The notes below the pieces were generated by a model, which searched no databases, was not told where the DNA came from, and worked only from the letters and a program-made list of their open reading frames with translations. DNA of 42,500 bases from a virus. The position numbers were made by a program, and so were the translations under genes. The DNA is taken from the IMG/VR virus record IMGVR_UViG_3300046514_000400, positions 1 to 42,500 of that record; one strand, 5' to 3'. Below are positions 1 through 6,081 of the stretch, piece by piece. How positions within the stretch are numbered: the first letter of the stretch is position 1; each line of letters opens with the position of its first letter.

Positions 1-272
1 TGCGGATCGCGCGGCCAGGTTACGCCTTTAGAGCTACGATGGATCGGAGTCTCCTTGGGCCAGATGATTTGCACTCTAGTTCGGGAGACCGCGAAGTAGT
101 GCGGATGGCCGCTTAAGCGCATGGCGTTGCGGAGCGAGTAGATTCGTTGGCGGAACTTGACGGCCGAGTTATAGGGCAGGGGCACTTCGAAGCGCGCCTT
201 GGCGCCTTCGGTTAGTGCCGCGATGAGTTCGGGGCCAAAGCTTTCGATTGGTGGGGTTTTAGGTCTGGTCAC
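1..272 (-). CDS. Partial small phage protein, C-terminus cut by window edge
   Basis: An open frame runs from a GTG at 270-272 to the left edge without a stop, giving 90 codons. The start overlaps the end of the DUF7768-like gene by 14 bp, as is usual in this operon. The product is basic and includes an NSAVKFRQRIYSLRNAMR segment followed by HPHYFAVSRTRVQIIW, which looks like a short helix plus strands and resembles small uncharacterised phage proteins that may bind nucleic acid. No catalytic motif is seen. The GTG start is inferred from the overlap; no strong Shine-Dalgarno is visible. Confidence 0.55.
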   Translation of the reverse strand, partial: MTRPKTPPIESFGPELIAALTEGAKARFEVPLPYNSAVKFRQRIYSLRNAMRLSGHPHYFAVSRTRVQIIWPKETPIHRSSKGVTWPRDP

Positions 273-660
273 TAGGTTTCTCCACATGCTGAGCGAAAAG
301 CTGGGCGAGCTTGTCGTCGGGGTTTGAATGGGGAAGTTTCACCGGGCCGTCGAGAGCGCGGAAGACGAAATCGAGGTTGCTTTCGAATAGCATGGCTTGG
401 AGCGCGGAGAGCATTCCAGGGCTCCAGCCGAGGTCGGTATAAAATATGGTTAGCTCCGCCACGTCGCGCCATTCGAGGCCGGCGGTGAGCCCGAGTGCCC
501 TTTCAACTGGCTTCGTGTCGTCTAAAACGGGCGGATAGAGAAGGTGGAAGGCTAGGGGGGCTTCGTCACGGGATAGAGAGTCGCGCAGGGCGCGGCGAGC
601 GTAGGCGCTGTTAAAATGCGGCGCGCTGGCGTAAGGAGATTCGATGATTACGCGCTTCAT
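259..660 (-). CDS. DUF7768-like protein (nucleoside deoxyribosyltransferase-like fold)
   Basis: This 133-residue protein opens with MKRVIIESPYASA and continues with the pattern AYARRALRDSLSRDEAPLAFHLLY, then ERALGLTAGLEWRDVAELTIFYTDLGWSPGM. That order is characteristic of the DUF7768 family, a Rossmann-like fold related to nucleoside 2-deoxyribosyltransferases and widespread in phages. The family is usually a little over 100 residues; here about 30 extra residues follow. The substrate is unknown. The ATG at 658-660 overlaps the upstream stop (ATGA), so translation is probably coupled. The family call comes from recognising the motif pattern; enzymatic activity is not shown. Confidence 0.75.
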   Translation of the reverse strand: MKRVIIESPYASAPHFNSAYARRALRDSLSRDEAPLAFHLLYPPVLDDTKPVERALGLTAGLEWRDVAELTIFYTDLGWSPGMLSALQAMLFESNLDFVFRALDGPVKLPHSNPDDKLAQLFAQHVEKPSDQT

Positions 661-908
661 GATCGACTCCTTGGGGTTTTGTGGATTACGGTGTGTTCGG
701 GATCTATATATCCTGCTTTGCGCAAGTCGGAAGCGATTGTGTTTTCGTCTTTGCCGTAGAATATAGTCACATCGAATGGGAGGTTCATTTCCTCTGCCAT
801 GATGAAGATTGGATTGCCTTTCTTCAAGTTTTCGACGTTCTTCTCTGTTATTCCAAAGCCAACGAGTTCTCGCCCGCGGCGACCGGAAGCGGCTTTAAAC
901 TTTATCAT
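657..908 (-). CDS. Conserved phage protein of unknown function
   Basis: The 83-residue product contains ELVGFGITEKNVENLKKGNPIFI and later DVTIFYGKDENTIASDLRKAGYID, a layout seen in many small phage and prophage proteins without a named function. The ATG at 906-908 is preferred over the TTG two codons earlier because GGAG lies eight bases upstream of it. Its stop overlaps the next ATG. It follows a candidate terminator at 924-951 and may depend on read-through or on its own promoter. No catalytic residues, signal peptide or membrane segment are visible. Confidence 0.65.
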   Translation of the reverse strand: MIKFKAASGRRGRELVGFGITEKNVENLKKGNPIFIMAEEMNLPFDVTIFYGKDENTIASDLRKAGYIDPEHTVIHKTPRSRS

Positions 909-923
909 GTTCAAGTCTCCGAG

Positions 924-951
924 TAAAGAGACGCAGCATTTGCGCTGCGTC
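924..951 (-). terminator. Probable intrinsic terminator, leftward
   Basis: A perfect 8-bp inverted repeat (GACGCAGC at 930-937, GCTGCGTC at 944-951) with a 6-base loop is followed on the minus strand by TCTTTA. It lies in the only sizeable gap among the neighbouring genes. The same TCTTTA tail follows the hairpin at 15572-15598. The weak T-tract suggests partial termination. Confidence 0.5.
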
Positions 952-962
952 CCGGTTACAGC

Positions 963-1238
963 TTAGGGTTCCACGGTTTGGGCGTTGCCGATGGTGATCT
1001 GGAAATCGTTGCCGTCGATTTCCTGAAGATCGACTAACGTATCAATGTCGTCGTCGATGAGATCACGGACCACGTCGTGGAGAGTTGCGGGATCGGCTTC
1101 GTCTAGCGACTCGATCGGCGCGGCATCGCCGATCCAGCCTTCGTTGTAGTGTTTGAGAATCGTCTCGCCGAGATCCGTATGATCCGCCTTCATCGTGTCG
1201 ATGACGAAGGTCTTTTCGAGTCTGATAATTATCTTCAC
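963..1238 (-). CDS. Acidic hypothetical protein, 91 aa
   Basis: The protein is rich in Asp and Glu, with DLIDDDIDTLVDLQEID near residues 60-76, and is predicted to be mostly helical followed by a short strand. No family is recognised. It overlaps the preceding coiled-coil gene by 4 bp (ATGA type), placing it in the same leftward operon. The acidity could suit DNA mimicry or an adaptor role, but nothing in the sequence demonstrates this. Confidence 0.6.
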   Translation of the reverse strand: MKIIIRLEKTFVIDTMKADHTDLGETILKHYNEGWIGDAAPIESLDEADPATLHDVVRDLIDDDIDTLVDLQEIDGNDFQITIGNAQTVEP

Positions 1239-1612
1239 CGTGTAGTCTCCTCTTCTGCCCCGACTGTGAGTTTGGCAGCGATGGCCTCGAGGCTTGCCTG
1301 GTCGCTGGTAGAGAGCGGGCTGGATTCGACTTTGTGACCCTTTTCCCTCGCCTCGGCGATGGCGCTTGTGATAATGTGGCCAACGTCGTATAGCTTGGTA
1401 ACGAGGGCGATGGAGAAGTGTTCGTAATAGCGGGAGCGGGCGCGGAGGTTAGCGAGTTCGGCGTTTTGCATCTCGACCTGCGCGGTGAGCCGGGCGACTT
1501 CCTGACGTAGGTCACCGATTTCGGCCACGGCCCTATCGTGGTCGTCTTGGAGTTGTTGCACCGAATCGAGGTGCGTTTGGGCGAGCTTTGAGATGGTTGC
1601 GGGAGGTGTCAT
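1235..1612 (-). CDS. Coiled-coil hypothetical protein
   Basis: Residues of roughly 12-62 form a continuous heptad-like helix (HLDSVQQLQDDHDRAVAEIG and on through DLRQEVARLTAQVEMQNAEL), so the protein probably oligomerises. The C-terminal half contains VTKLYDVGHIITSAIAEARE and a charged tail. No known family is recognised. The start at 1612 follows the TAA of the upstream HTH gene at once, and its end overlaps the 91-aa gene, which supports co-translation. Confidence 0.65.
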   Translation of the reverse strand: MTPPATISKLAQTHLDSVQQLQDDHDRAVAEIGDLRQEVARLTAQVEMQNAELANLRARSRYYEHFSIALVTKLYDVGHIITSAIAEAREKGHKVESSPLSTSDQASLEAIAAKLTVGAEEETTR

Positions 1613-1906
1613 TTAGGCCGCCTTTTTGCGTTTGAAGGGAATAATTTTAGTTGCGCCGCGGTATTTCTCCAACCGCGAGTGCTGGATAATCGAGGCATGG
1701 TCGAGAGCCTTAAGAATTTTCCAGCATGTATACATCTGTGGGTTCTGCGTAGTGTGGTTAGCCAGGTTTCGCAGCGTCGGGACGGAGACGTTGCAGAGCT
1801 TGGCCATAGTATCCCACTTTAACGACTTAACGCCTTTCATCGTCCAGATGAAGCCGCCTAGGTCGTCGACGAAGTGATTATAGTCGTTGGTGAATTGCAG
1901 AGTCAT
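1613..1906 (-). CDS. Small helix-turn-helix DNA-binding protein
   Basis: Residues of roughly 25-52 (SLKWDTMAKLCNVSVPTLRN LANHTT region) fit a helix-turn-helix: a helix, a turn after LCNVS, and a recognition helix PTLRNLAN. The C-terminus is basic (KYRGATKIIPFKRKKAA), which suits DNA contact. The 97-residue length matches small XRE-like phage regulators, though the HTH lies downstream of an unusual aromatic N-terminus (NDYNHFVDDLGGFIWTM). The minus strand shows GGGAG eight bases before the ATG. It probably regulates transcription in the early block; its target site is unknown. Confidence 0.6.
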   Translation of the reverse strand: MTLQFTNDYNHFVDDLGGFIWTMKGVKSLKWDTMAKLCNVSVPTLRNLANHTTQNPQMYTCWKILKALDHASIIQHSRLEKYRGATKIIPFKRKKAA

Positions 1907-1907
1907 G

Positions 1908-2120
1908 TTAGTCTCCCAGTTCGAGATAGATTGTATTATAGGCTTCGAATAGGTCGATCAGGGTTTCGCAGCGTTGAAGCTGGATGGCGAGTTCTCCTCC
2001 TGCTGGTGATCCTGGTGGCGAAAGGGTGTGGGCTACGCGGAGCGCGGTGCGCATAGACTTGAGCGACGCGACGATGAGCGCGTTTTGATGGAGGCTAAGT
2101 TCGTGCCGGGTGGTGGTCAT
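1908..2120 (-). CDS. Hypothetical protein, 70 aa
   Basis: A short, mostly helical protein (HQNALIVASLKSMRTALRVA, then ELAIQLQRCETLIDLFEAYN). No family is recognised. The ATG overlaps the stop of the 31-codon gene by one base (TAATG), which is good evidence for coupled translation. A proline-glycine break near the middle suggests a helical hairpin. Confidence 0.55.
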   Translation of the reverse strand: MTTTRHELSLHQNALIVASLKSMRTALRVAHTLSPPGSPAGGELAIQLQRCETLIDLFEAYNTIYLELGD

Positions 2121-2215
2121 TAGTAGTCGTCTCCTAGTAGAGTGTTGCCGATGATGGCGATGATGGTAAAGATTACTATCATCTTGCCGATGATGTAGGG
2201 ATCAGGAAGGTTCAT
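2120..2215 (-). CDS. Tiny single-span membrane protein, 31 aa
   Basis: ATG at 2213-2215 to TAA at 2120-2122. The product starts MNLPDPYIIGKMIVIF and has one hydrophobic span of about 17 residues rich in Ile, then NTLLGDDY. It is joined to both neighbours by overlaps: its ATG overlaps the TGA of the upstream gene (ATGA) and its TAA overlaps the ATG of the downstream gene. That packing argues for a real gene despite the size. It presumably sits in the inner membrane; its role is unknown. Confidence 0.55.
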   Translation of the reverse strand: MNLPDPYIIGKMIVIFTIIAIIGNTLLGDDY

Positions 2216-2349
2216 GGTTTTGGCTCCCTTTGGGCGCGACGGATTAGCTCCTCTAACAGCAATAGGTCGCGGTTATTGAACCAGATCGAGCCGGCTCGCC
2301 GGAGCGCCTCGATCAGTTCGGGGAGCGGGAGGTCTTTAGCTGTTGTCAT
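2212..2349 (-). CDS. Small hypothetical protein, 45 aa
   Basis: ATG at 2347-2349 to TGA at 2212-2214. The product, starting MTTAKDLPLPELIEALRRAG and then LLLLEELIRRAQREPKP, looks like two amphipathic helices. It overlaps the end of the ParB-fold gene by 14 bp and the start of the tiny membrane gene by 4 bp. No family is recognised; the call rests on the frame and the overlap pattern. Confidence 0.5.
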   Translation of the reverse strand: MTTAKDLPLPELIEALRRAGSIWFNNRDLLLLEELIRRAQREPKP

Positions 2350-2827
2350 TTTTTCTCCAGTGAGGCTTAGGGATAATCGGCTCGGCTTTGAGCCCTGTGG
2401 CGGTGTAGTCGGGAATGCCGGTAACCGTAAAGGGTTGCCATTGATGGAGGTCTAGGAGCCAGGCTAGGATTTCGTGCCGCTTATTCATAGCAGCGGCAAC
2501 GTAGCGATGATGGCCTTCGACGAGTAGGACTTGGGGAATTTCGGGCTCTAATGGCTGGCTATAGGCTTCGGTTTTGCACAAGATTATTGGTTCTTTGAGA
2601 AGCTTAGGGTTCTCAAGGATTTGCCCTACGCGCAGCGGGTGGACTATGTTGTCGGTTATAAAGCTCTTGGCAAGATGAACGTCGATAGGAGCTAATATGG
2701 GTTTATAACGCATACGGAGGCAGTGTTCCCGTAGGCGCGGCGCGTGGATGTGGATATTGCGACCTGTGTTAGAGACAAAGGTGTAGATTTGTTCCCAGGG
2801 ACCTAGAGTCTTGCCGTCGATGGTCAT
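2336..2827 (-). CDS. ParB/sulfiredoxin-fold phage protein
   Basis: Residues of about 100-125 (PQVLLVEGHHRYVAAAMNKR) match the hallmark of ParB-N/sulfiredoxin-like domains, where a strand is followed by [DE]GxHR and a helix. Upstream, DNIVHPLRVGQILENPKLLKEPIILC fits the preceding part of the same fold. No partition helix-turn-helix is present, so this is probably not a segregation protein. In phages such stand-alone domains have been linked to nucleotide binding or nuclease functions, but none is shown here. A second ParB-like domain occurs at 39069-40400. Confidence 0.6.
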   Translation of the reverse strand: MTIDGKTLGPWEQIYTFVSNTGRNIHIHAPRLREHCLRMRYKPILAPIDVHLAKSFITDNIVHPLRVGQILENPKLLKEPIILCKTEAYSQPLEPEIPQVLLVEGHHRYVAAAMNKRHEILAWLLDLHQWQPFTVTGIPDYTATGLKAEPIIPKPHWRKNDNS

Positions 2828-2841
2828 TTGTGTTGGTTTCC

Positions 2842-3120
2842 TTAGAATGAAAGATCGTCTATGGTAGGCTTTCGCGCCGCGGGCGCCGTGTAGTTGCGGC
2901 GCCAGAGCGTGCGGATCGCTTCCATGATTCTAAAACAGTCGCCGCTGATCTCGTTGGCCTTGCCGCGAAGCTCAGCTAGCCGCATCATGAGTTCCTCGGA
3001 TTCTAAACCGGCCGGGGGCGTGGGCTCGTTGCCAAGTTCGTGGATCTTAAAATCTAGCACCAGGAGTGAAGTTTCTAAGAGCTTTTGCTGCTCAGGCGTT
3101 AGGTAGGGAACTATTGACAT
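2842..3120 (-). CDS. Hypothetical helical protein with TIDDLSF C-terminal tail
   Basis: The 92-residue product is largely helical (LTPEQQKLLETSLLVLDFKI and EELMMRLAELRGKANEISGD) and ends in RKPTIDDLSF. The final seven residues are identical to those of the zinc-ribbon protein at 4530-4970, yet the codons differ at several positions. This points to selection on the peptide and not a DNA repeat. The tail resembles the acidic C-terminus of bacterial SSB. No family is recognised for the body. Confidence 0.6.
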   Translation of the reverse strand: MSIVPYLTPEQQKLLETSLLVLDFKIHELGNEPTPPAGLESEELMMRLAELRGKANEISGDCFRIMEAIRTLWRRNYTAPAARKPTIDDLSF

Positions 3121-3132
3121 TGCTTTGTCTCC

Positions 3133-3723
3133 TTAGAACGAAAGGTCGTTAACTGAGGCGAGGTTGGTCTTGCCTTCGATGTTGTAGTACCAGAACTGAT
3201 TCTTTTGCTCTATCAGCGTACCGACGCGCACCTTATCGGTCTTGCCGTCGCGGCGCGTTACGCTTACGAGATCGTGGCGCGAGAGGGATTCGTTGGAACT
3301 GAGAATCCACTGGCTGCTGCGCTTGGAGAAGTTTACGATAGCCGTTTGCACCTTCGGAGGTTGCGGCGGAGGATTAGGATTCGGCGGCGGGTTGTAGGTC
3401 GGGCGCGGTGGAGGATTGGGTGGAGGATTGTAGGTGCGCTGAGTCTGGTATTGCGGTGGCGCGGCCGGGCGCGGCGGCGGCCTCCAGCCGTTTCCGTTGC
3501 CCACGATGGGGTCGGGTATCGGCGAAGCCGGTCCCCCGGCAAAGGGGTCGGCAATGATTGTAACTTTACCACGGAGCAAAGTTTCCCAATCGCCGCCAAC
3601 TTTTTCAACTTGCTGATTCGCCTTACGCATCGCGACTATGGCTTCGCCGTCGTTAGACGAGCTAGTTAGCTTGAGCAGTTTTATTAGCAGCTCAAGGTTT
3701 AGTGCCGTTGGAGTGTTGGACAT
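3133..3723 (-). CDS. DUF2786-like protein with proline-rich linker and NDLSF tail
   Basis: Residues 1-55 include LIKLLKLTSSSNDGEAIVAM followed by RKANQQVEKVGGDWETLLRG, a pattern like the DUF2786 helical domain (NDGEA, then A-N, then W-LL). Residues of about 75-125 are a proline-rich linker with YNPPPNP repeats. The C-terminal part (SRHDLVSVTRRDGKTDKVRV, then FWYYNIEG) is a small beta domain, and the protein ends ASVNDLSF, related to the tails of the proteins at 2842 and 4530. The ATG at 3721-3723 is chosen over upstream codons because those would translate through the hairpin cluster. Confidence 0.6.
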   Translation of the reverse strand: MSNTPTALNLELLIKLLKLTSSSNDGEAIVAMRKANQQVEKVGGDWETLLRGKVTIIADPFAGGPASPIPDPIVGNGNGWRPPPRPAAPPQYQTQRTYNPPPNPPPRPTYNPPPNPNPPPQPPKVQTAIVNFSKRSSQWILSSNESLSRHDLVSVTRRDGKTDKVRVGTLIEQKNQFWYYNIEGKTNLASVNDLSF

Positions 3724-3745
3724 GGAAGGGTTTCCGTTGTGTCCT

Positions 3746-3856
3746 AAGGCCGGGCACTTGCCCGGCCTTGCGCGCTGCCGCCTTGGCGGCCGTTCTAAGT
3801 GCCGTGGCACTTACCAACGCGGCGCCAAGAGCGCCGCGCGGCGTAAGTGTCACTTA
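3746..3856. repeat. Cluster of five perfect inverted repeats
   Basis: Within 111 bp, mostly intergenic, lie five perfect inverted repeats: arms 3746-3755/3760-3769 (AAGGCCGGGC, loop ACTT), 3777-3782/3785-3790 (GCCGCC, loop TT), 3796-3803/3806-3813 (TAAGTGCC, loop GT), 3818-3825/3831-3838 (CGCGGCGC, loop CAAGA) and 3844-3849/3851-3856 (TAAGTG, loop T). The third and fifth share the TAAGTG arm, so they could also pair with each other. No T-tract follows, so this is not a canonical terminator. It lies in the gap between the vWA gene and the DUF2786-like gene. Confidence 0.7.
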
Positions 3857-4506
3857 GCGTCGGGCGCAGCCAGGTAGCCGCCGAATTGCTTCTGTTCGTC
3901 CTCGCTCCAGTTCATTGGCGTTCCGTATAGGCCGTAGTTCTGACGCTTTTTGGCGAGGCTCTTAGCTGCGTCGGTGAGCAGTTTCTTCTGCACGCCAATC
4001 GCGGCGCTCGCGCTGGCTCCCAACAGCTTAGCCATGCGGCTAGTGCTGAAGTCGCATCCGATAAAAGTGATCTGCCAGCCCTTAGCTCTGATCCAATCGA
4101 GAATCATTCGCGCTTGGTCGGCAGTGGTAGTTGAACTGCTGTCGTCGCCGTCCGTTACGATAACAATACTGGCACGCGGCGGGTCTAAGGCGCGCAAGCG
4201 GCGGCCCATGAGATTCACGGCGTCGTAGAGCGGCGTTGTACCTTGGGGGCCGGGCGCGGATTCGATCATTGGAACCCATTGGTCGATCGAGGTGTGGCTG
4301 TGGATGTAGTCTGGGTTAGTGGTGTAAAACATATGCAGGATCACGTCGCTGTTGACGTTCGCGGCGCGCAGCGCCGCGATATAGGCGTCGATTGATCCAA
4401 TGGACTCAAACCACTTGTCGGCCATTGAGCTGGAGCAATCTACCAGAATATAGTCCTGCTGCTTGTCAGACTTAGTAAGCGCGTTGCGTTGGGCTAGCTG
4501 GTTCAT
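3850..4506 (-). CDS. von Willebrand factor A (vWA) domain protein
   Basis: The 218-residue protein has a full MIDAS metal site: D23-x-S25-x-S27 in ILVDCSSSM, Thr90/Thr91 in GTTPLYDAV, and D119 in IVTDGDD. The rest fits the alternating strand-helix order of the vWA fold, with WQITFIGCDFSTSRMAKLLG near residues 145-165. vWA proteins bind a partner through a Mg2+ ion and often work with AAA+ ATPases. No such ATPase is adjacent; the RecA-like ATPase at 41210 belongs to the same strand but is distant here. The SD region is tandemly duplicated. Function in the phage is unknown. Confidence 0.8.
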   Translation of the reverse strand: MNQLAQRNALTKSDKQQDYILVDCSSSMADKWFESIGSIDAYIAALRAANVNSDVILHMFYTTNPDYIHSHTSIDQWVPMIESAPGPQGTTPLYDAVNLMGRRLRALDPPRASIVIVTDGDDSSSTTTADQARMILDWIRAKGWQITFIGCDFSTSRMAKLLGASASAAIGVQKKLLTDAAKSLAKKRQNYGLYGTPMNWSEDEQKQFGGYLAAPDAK

Positions 4507-4510
4507 GGCT

Positions 4511-4532
4511 GTGGTTCCTCAGTGGTTCCTCA
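4511..4532 (-). promoter_or_regulatory. Tandemly duplicated Shine-Dalgarno segment
   Basis: An 11-bp unit (plus strand GTGGTTCCTCA) is repeated perfectly at 4511-4521 and 4522-4532. On the minus strand each copy carries TGAGGAACCAC, so two GAGGAA ribosome-binding sequences precede the vWA ATG at 4506. The distal copy also supplies the TGA stop of the zinc-ribbon gene. Confidence 0.55.
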
Positions 4533-4970
4533 AAAGCTAAGGTCGTCGATTGTGGGAGTCTTTTTTGGCTTTGCGTCGCGGGCGTCCTTGCGCGCCCCGC
4601 CCTTGGCGGCTTTTGTGTCGTCAGTGTGGCTGTTGAGTATGGTGGCGGACTGAACCACCGGGGGCGAGGGCAGATGGTTGAGTTCTACGCGGTCGAAGCA
4701 GTCTTCGCAGAACGGGATAATCACGTCCGGCACTATCGCGGGCTCGATCGGGACGTTCCACTGTATATCCTTTGGCCCACGCACTGGACGCAAGTTGGTG
4801 ACAAACTTGCCACCCATCCGAGACTTGAGATGGGTTTTCGAGTAAACATGACAGTGCGTCTTGCGCTTGTTGCAGTTCGTGCAGCGCGTGGCCTCGAGCT
4901 GGATCACGTAGCTGTGAGGAGCTACGTCGCCCTGTGGAGCTAAACAGATCGGAGTGACGGGGTTATTCAT
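4530..4970 (-). CDS. Zinc-ribbon-like protein with TIDDLSF C-terminal tail
   Basis: The 146-residue product has CTNCNKRKTHCHVYSKTH near residues 31-48 and FCEDCF near residue 93, which gives two CxxC pairs and suggests one bound zinc. Between them is a proline-rich segment (VRGPKDIQWNVPIEPAIVPD). The last third is a charged, disordered-looking linker (KAAKGGARKDARDAKPKK) that ends in PTIDDLSF. The architecture, a folded N-terminus plus flexible linker plus acidic-hydrophobic tip, is like that of SSB. No named family is recognised. Confidence 0.65.
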   Translation of the reverse strand: MNNPVTPICLAPQGDVAPHSYVIQLEATRCTNCNKRKTHCHVYSKTHLKSRMGGKFVTNLRPVRGPKDIQWNVPIEPAIVPDVIIPFCEDCFDRVELNHLPSPPVVQSATILNSHTDDTKAAKGGARKDARDAKPKKTPTIDDLSF

Positions 4971-5172
4971 CTTTTTTCTTGCTCCTAGAGGTTATTGAGT
5001 TGGACTGGGCTTGGCGCAAGCGGGCGCGCCACTTGTGTTGCGGATAGTAGGAGCCGTGGCCGGCTTTGCGTCCGCGGTGCGGCGGCTCGAGCGAATTGGG
5101 ATGAACATCATTGGCGTCGCTGATCTCGCCGAGGATGTCCATTGGACCTTGTCCTGGGATGAGCCTTATCAT
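4963..5172 (-). CDS. Basic hypothetical protein, 69 aa
   Basis: The product is basic and low in hydrophobic residues (PPHRGRKAGHGSYYPQHKWR, ending SRSKKKDE), so it is probably disordered or nucleic-acid binding. It overlaps the zinc-ribbon gene by 8 bp. The ATG at 5170-5172 has AAGGA about twelve bases upstream, a rather long spacing. No family is recognised. Confidence 0.5.
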   Translation of the reverse strand: MIRLIPGQGPMDILGEISDANDVHPNSLEPPHRGRKAGHGSYYPQHKWRARLRQAQSNSITSRSKKKDE

Positions 5173-5234
5173 GGGATAGCTAAGTCCTTATATTGGGCAG
5201 GGAACCGAAGGTTGTCTGGCCCGTTTACCGACTC

Positions 5235-5408
5235 CTAGTCATTCATAGTATTGGGCACGATCCAGACGCATTCGCTCGGATACACGGGTTCGTGAGCCTC
5301 GTGCGCCAGGTAGAAGCAGCGCAGAACCTCGCCAATGCAGCCATGCCTGCCGGCTAACTCACTGTCCTTGCTGACTGTGATCGCTTCGTCAGTCCACCAT
5401 ACGAACAT
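5235..5408 (-). CDS. Small hypothetical protein, first gene of the leftward block
   Basis: ATG at 5406-5408 to TAG at 5235-5237, 57 residues, with GAGGA seven bases upstream of the ATG. The sequence begins MFVWWTDEAITVSKDSELAG and includes GCIGEVLRCFYLAHEAHEPV. It has three cysteines but no clear metal motif. Good SD placement and its position directly downstream of the regulatory hub support it as the leading gene of the left-arm operon. Function unknown. Confidence 0.6.
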   Translation of the reverse strand: MFVWWTDEAITVSKDSELAGRHGCIGEVLRCFYLAHEAHEPVYPSECVWIVPNTMND

Positions 5409-5511
5409 GGTTGTTCCTCGATCCTAGGTCGTGGCGCACGACGAGGCGGCGACCCGTGAGTCGGGGCGCGCCCTAGGGTTGCATGACGTTACCAGGGATG
5501 CAAATCACTTA

Positions 5512-5538
5512 ATGTTACATCTTTGTAACAATTATCAA
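5512..5538 (-). promoter_or_regulatory. Candidate leftward promoter with embedded palindrome
   Basis: On the minus strand TTGATA (5533-5538, five of six matches to the -35 consensus) is followed after 15 bp by TAACAT (5512-5517, four of six matches to -10). The palindrome GTTACA-TCTT-TGTAAC (5514-5529) lies between and overlaps the -10, as an operator would. It stands about 100 bp upstream of the first left-arm gene. The short spacing keeps confidence low. Confidence 0.3.
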
Positions 5539-5685
5539 ATGGTCTAGCCATGTAGAATGTGCGCGAAGCGCACCTGCAGGTTGGGAGGCTCGACCTACAA
5601 CTTAGGCCAATGCGTTTTGTGGTATAAATTAGTTCCCCGATACCTATCGCCAACCTGCTACCGACCCTCGCCCCGACCCTACCAA

Positions 5686-5914
5686 TTACCTCATTATCCC
5701 TGGAAATTGGCTTCTTGGCGACTGACCCCCATCCGCCCCGGCGCGTACCCATCCCGAGGTATGGCCTTGGGGGGACCTCTCTGAGAGAGAGACTTCAGAG
5801 GAGAGCCCCTTCTACGGGGCCAGAGGTCTGGGGGGCTACGGGCCAACATGGGGCAATGTACGGCCGCACGGGTAGCTCCAAGCCAAAAGGCCGAATTGAG
5901 GGATAATGAGGTAA
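5686..5914. repeat. 16-bp perfect inverted repeat pair, about 200 bp apart
   Basis: TTACCTCATTATCCCT at 5686-5701 is the exact reverse complement of AGGGATAATGAGGTAA at 5899-5914. Weaker similarity continues inward (AATT and GG on both sides). Such length is not expected by chance at this spacing, and no transposase or gene lies between the arms. Confidence 0.75.
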
Positions 5915-6033
5915 CCAATAGGGGCCGTATGAAGGTCACCTCGAAGTAAGCGATAGCTATAGCTGAAGGATAATTCTTCGACGTATGTATGATAGCAGAC
6001 GTATGTGTGAGTCTTGCCCTCGCCCCCGGACGC

Positions 6034-6060
6034 AAAAAGCGGGCGCCCGTAGGCGCCCGC
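6034..6060 (-). terminator. Intrinsic terminator of the 216-aa gene
   Basis: On the minus strand GCGGGCGCC (6052-6060), loop TACG, and GGCGCCCGC (6039-6047) form a perfect 9-bp GC-rich stem directly followed by TTTTT (6034-6038). It lies 21 bp after the stop of the gene at 6082-6732, separating that gene from the hub and the left-arm operon. Confidence 0.9.
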
Positions 6061-6081
6061 CGTAGTCGTAACGCCCTGGGA

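Larger units (their letters stand above)
5409..6033. promoter_or_regulatory. Non-coding regulatory hub, possible origin
   Basis: About 625 bp have no convincing gene on either strand. It contains many short inverted repeats: TTGCAT/ATGCAA (5479-5503), GTTACA/TGTAAC (5514-5529), GTGCGC/GCGCAC around GAA (5559-5573), GCCCC/GGGGC (5805-5820), and a 16-bp pair at 5686/5914. GACGTATGT occurs as a direct repeat at 5980 and 5998. The stretch near 5500-5550 is locally AT-rich. Divergent transcription units start on either side of the wider region, which fits a control region and perhaps an origin. Confidence 0.5.
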
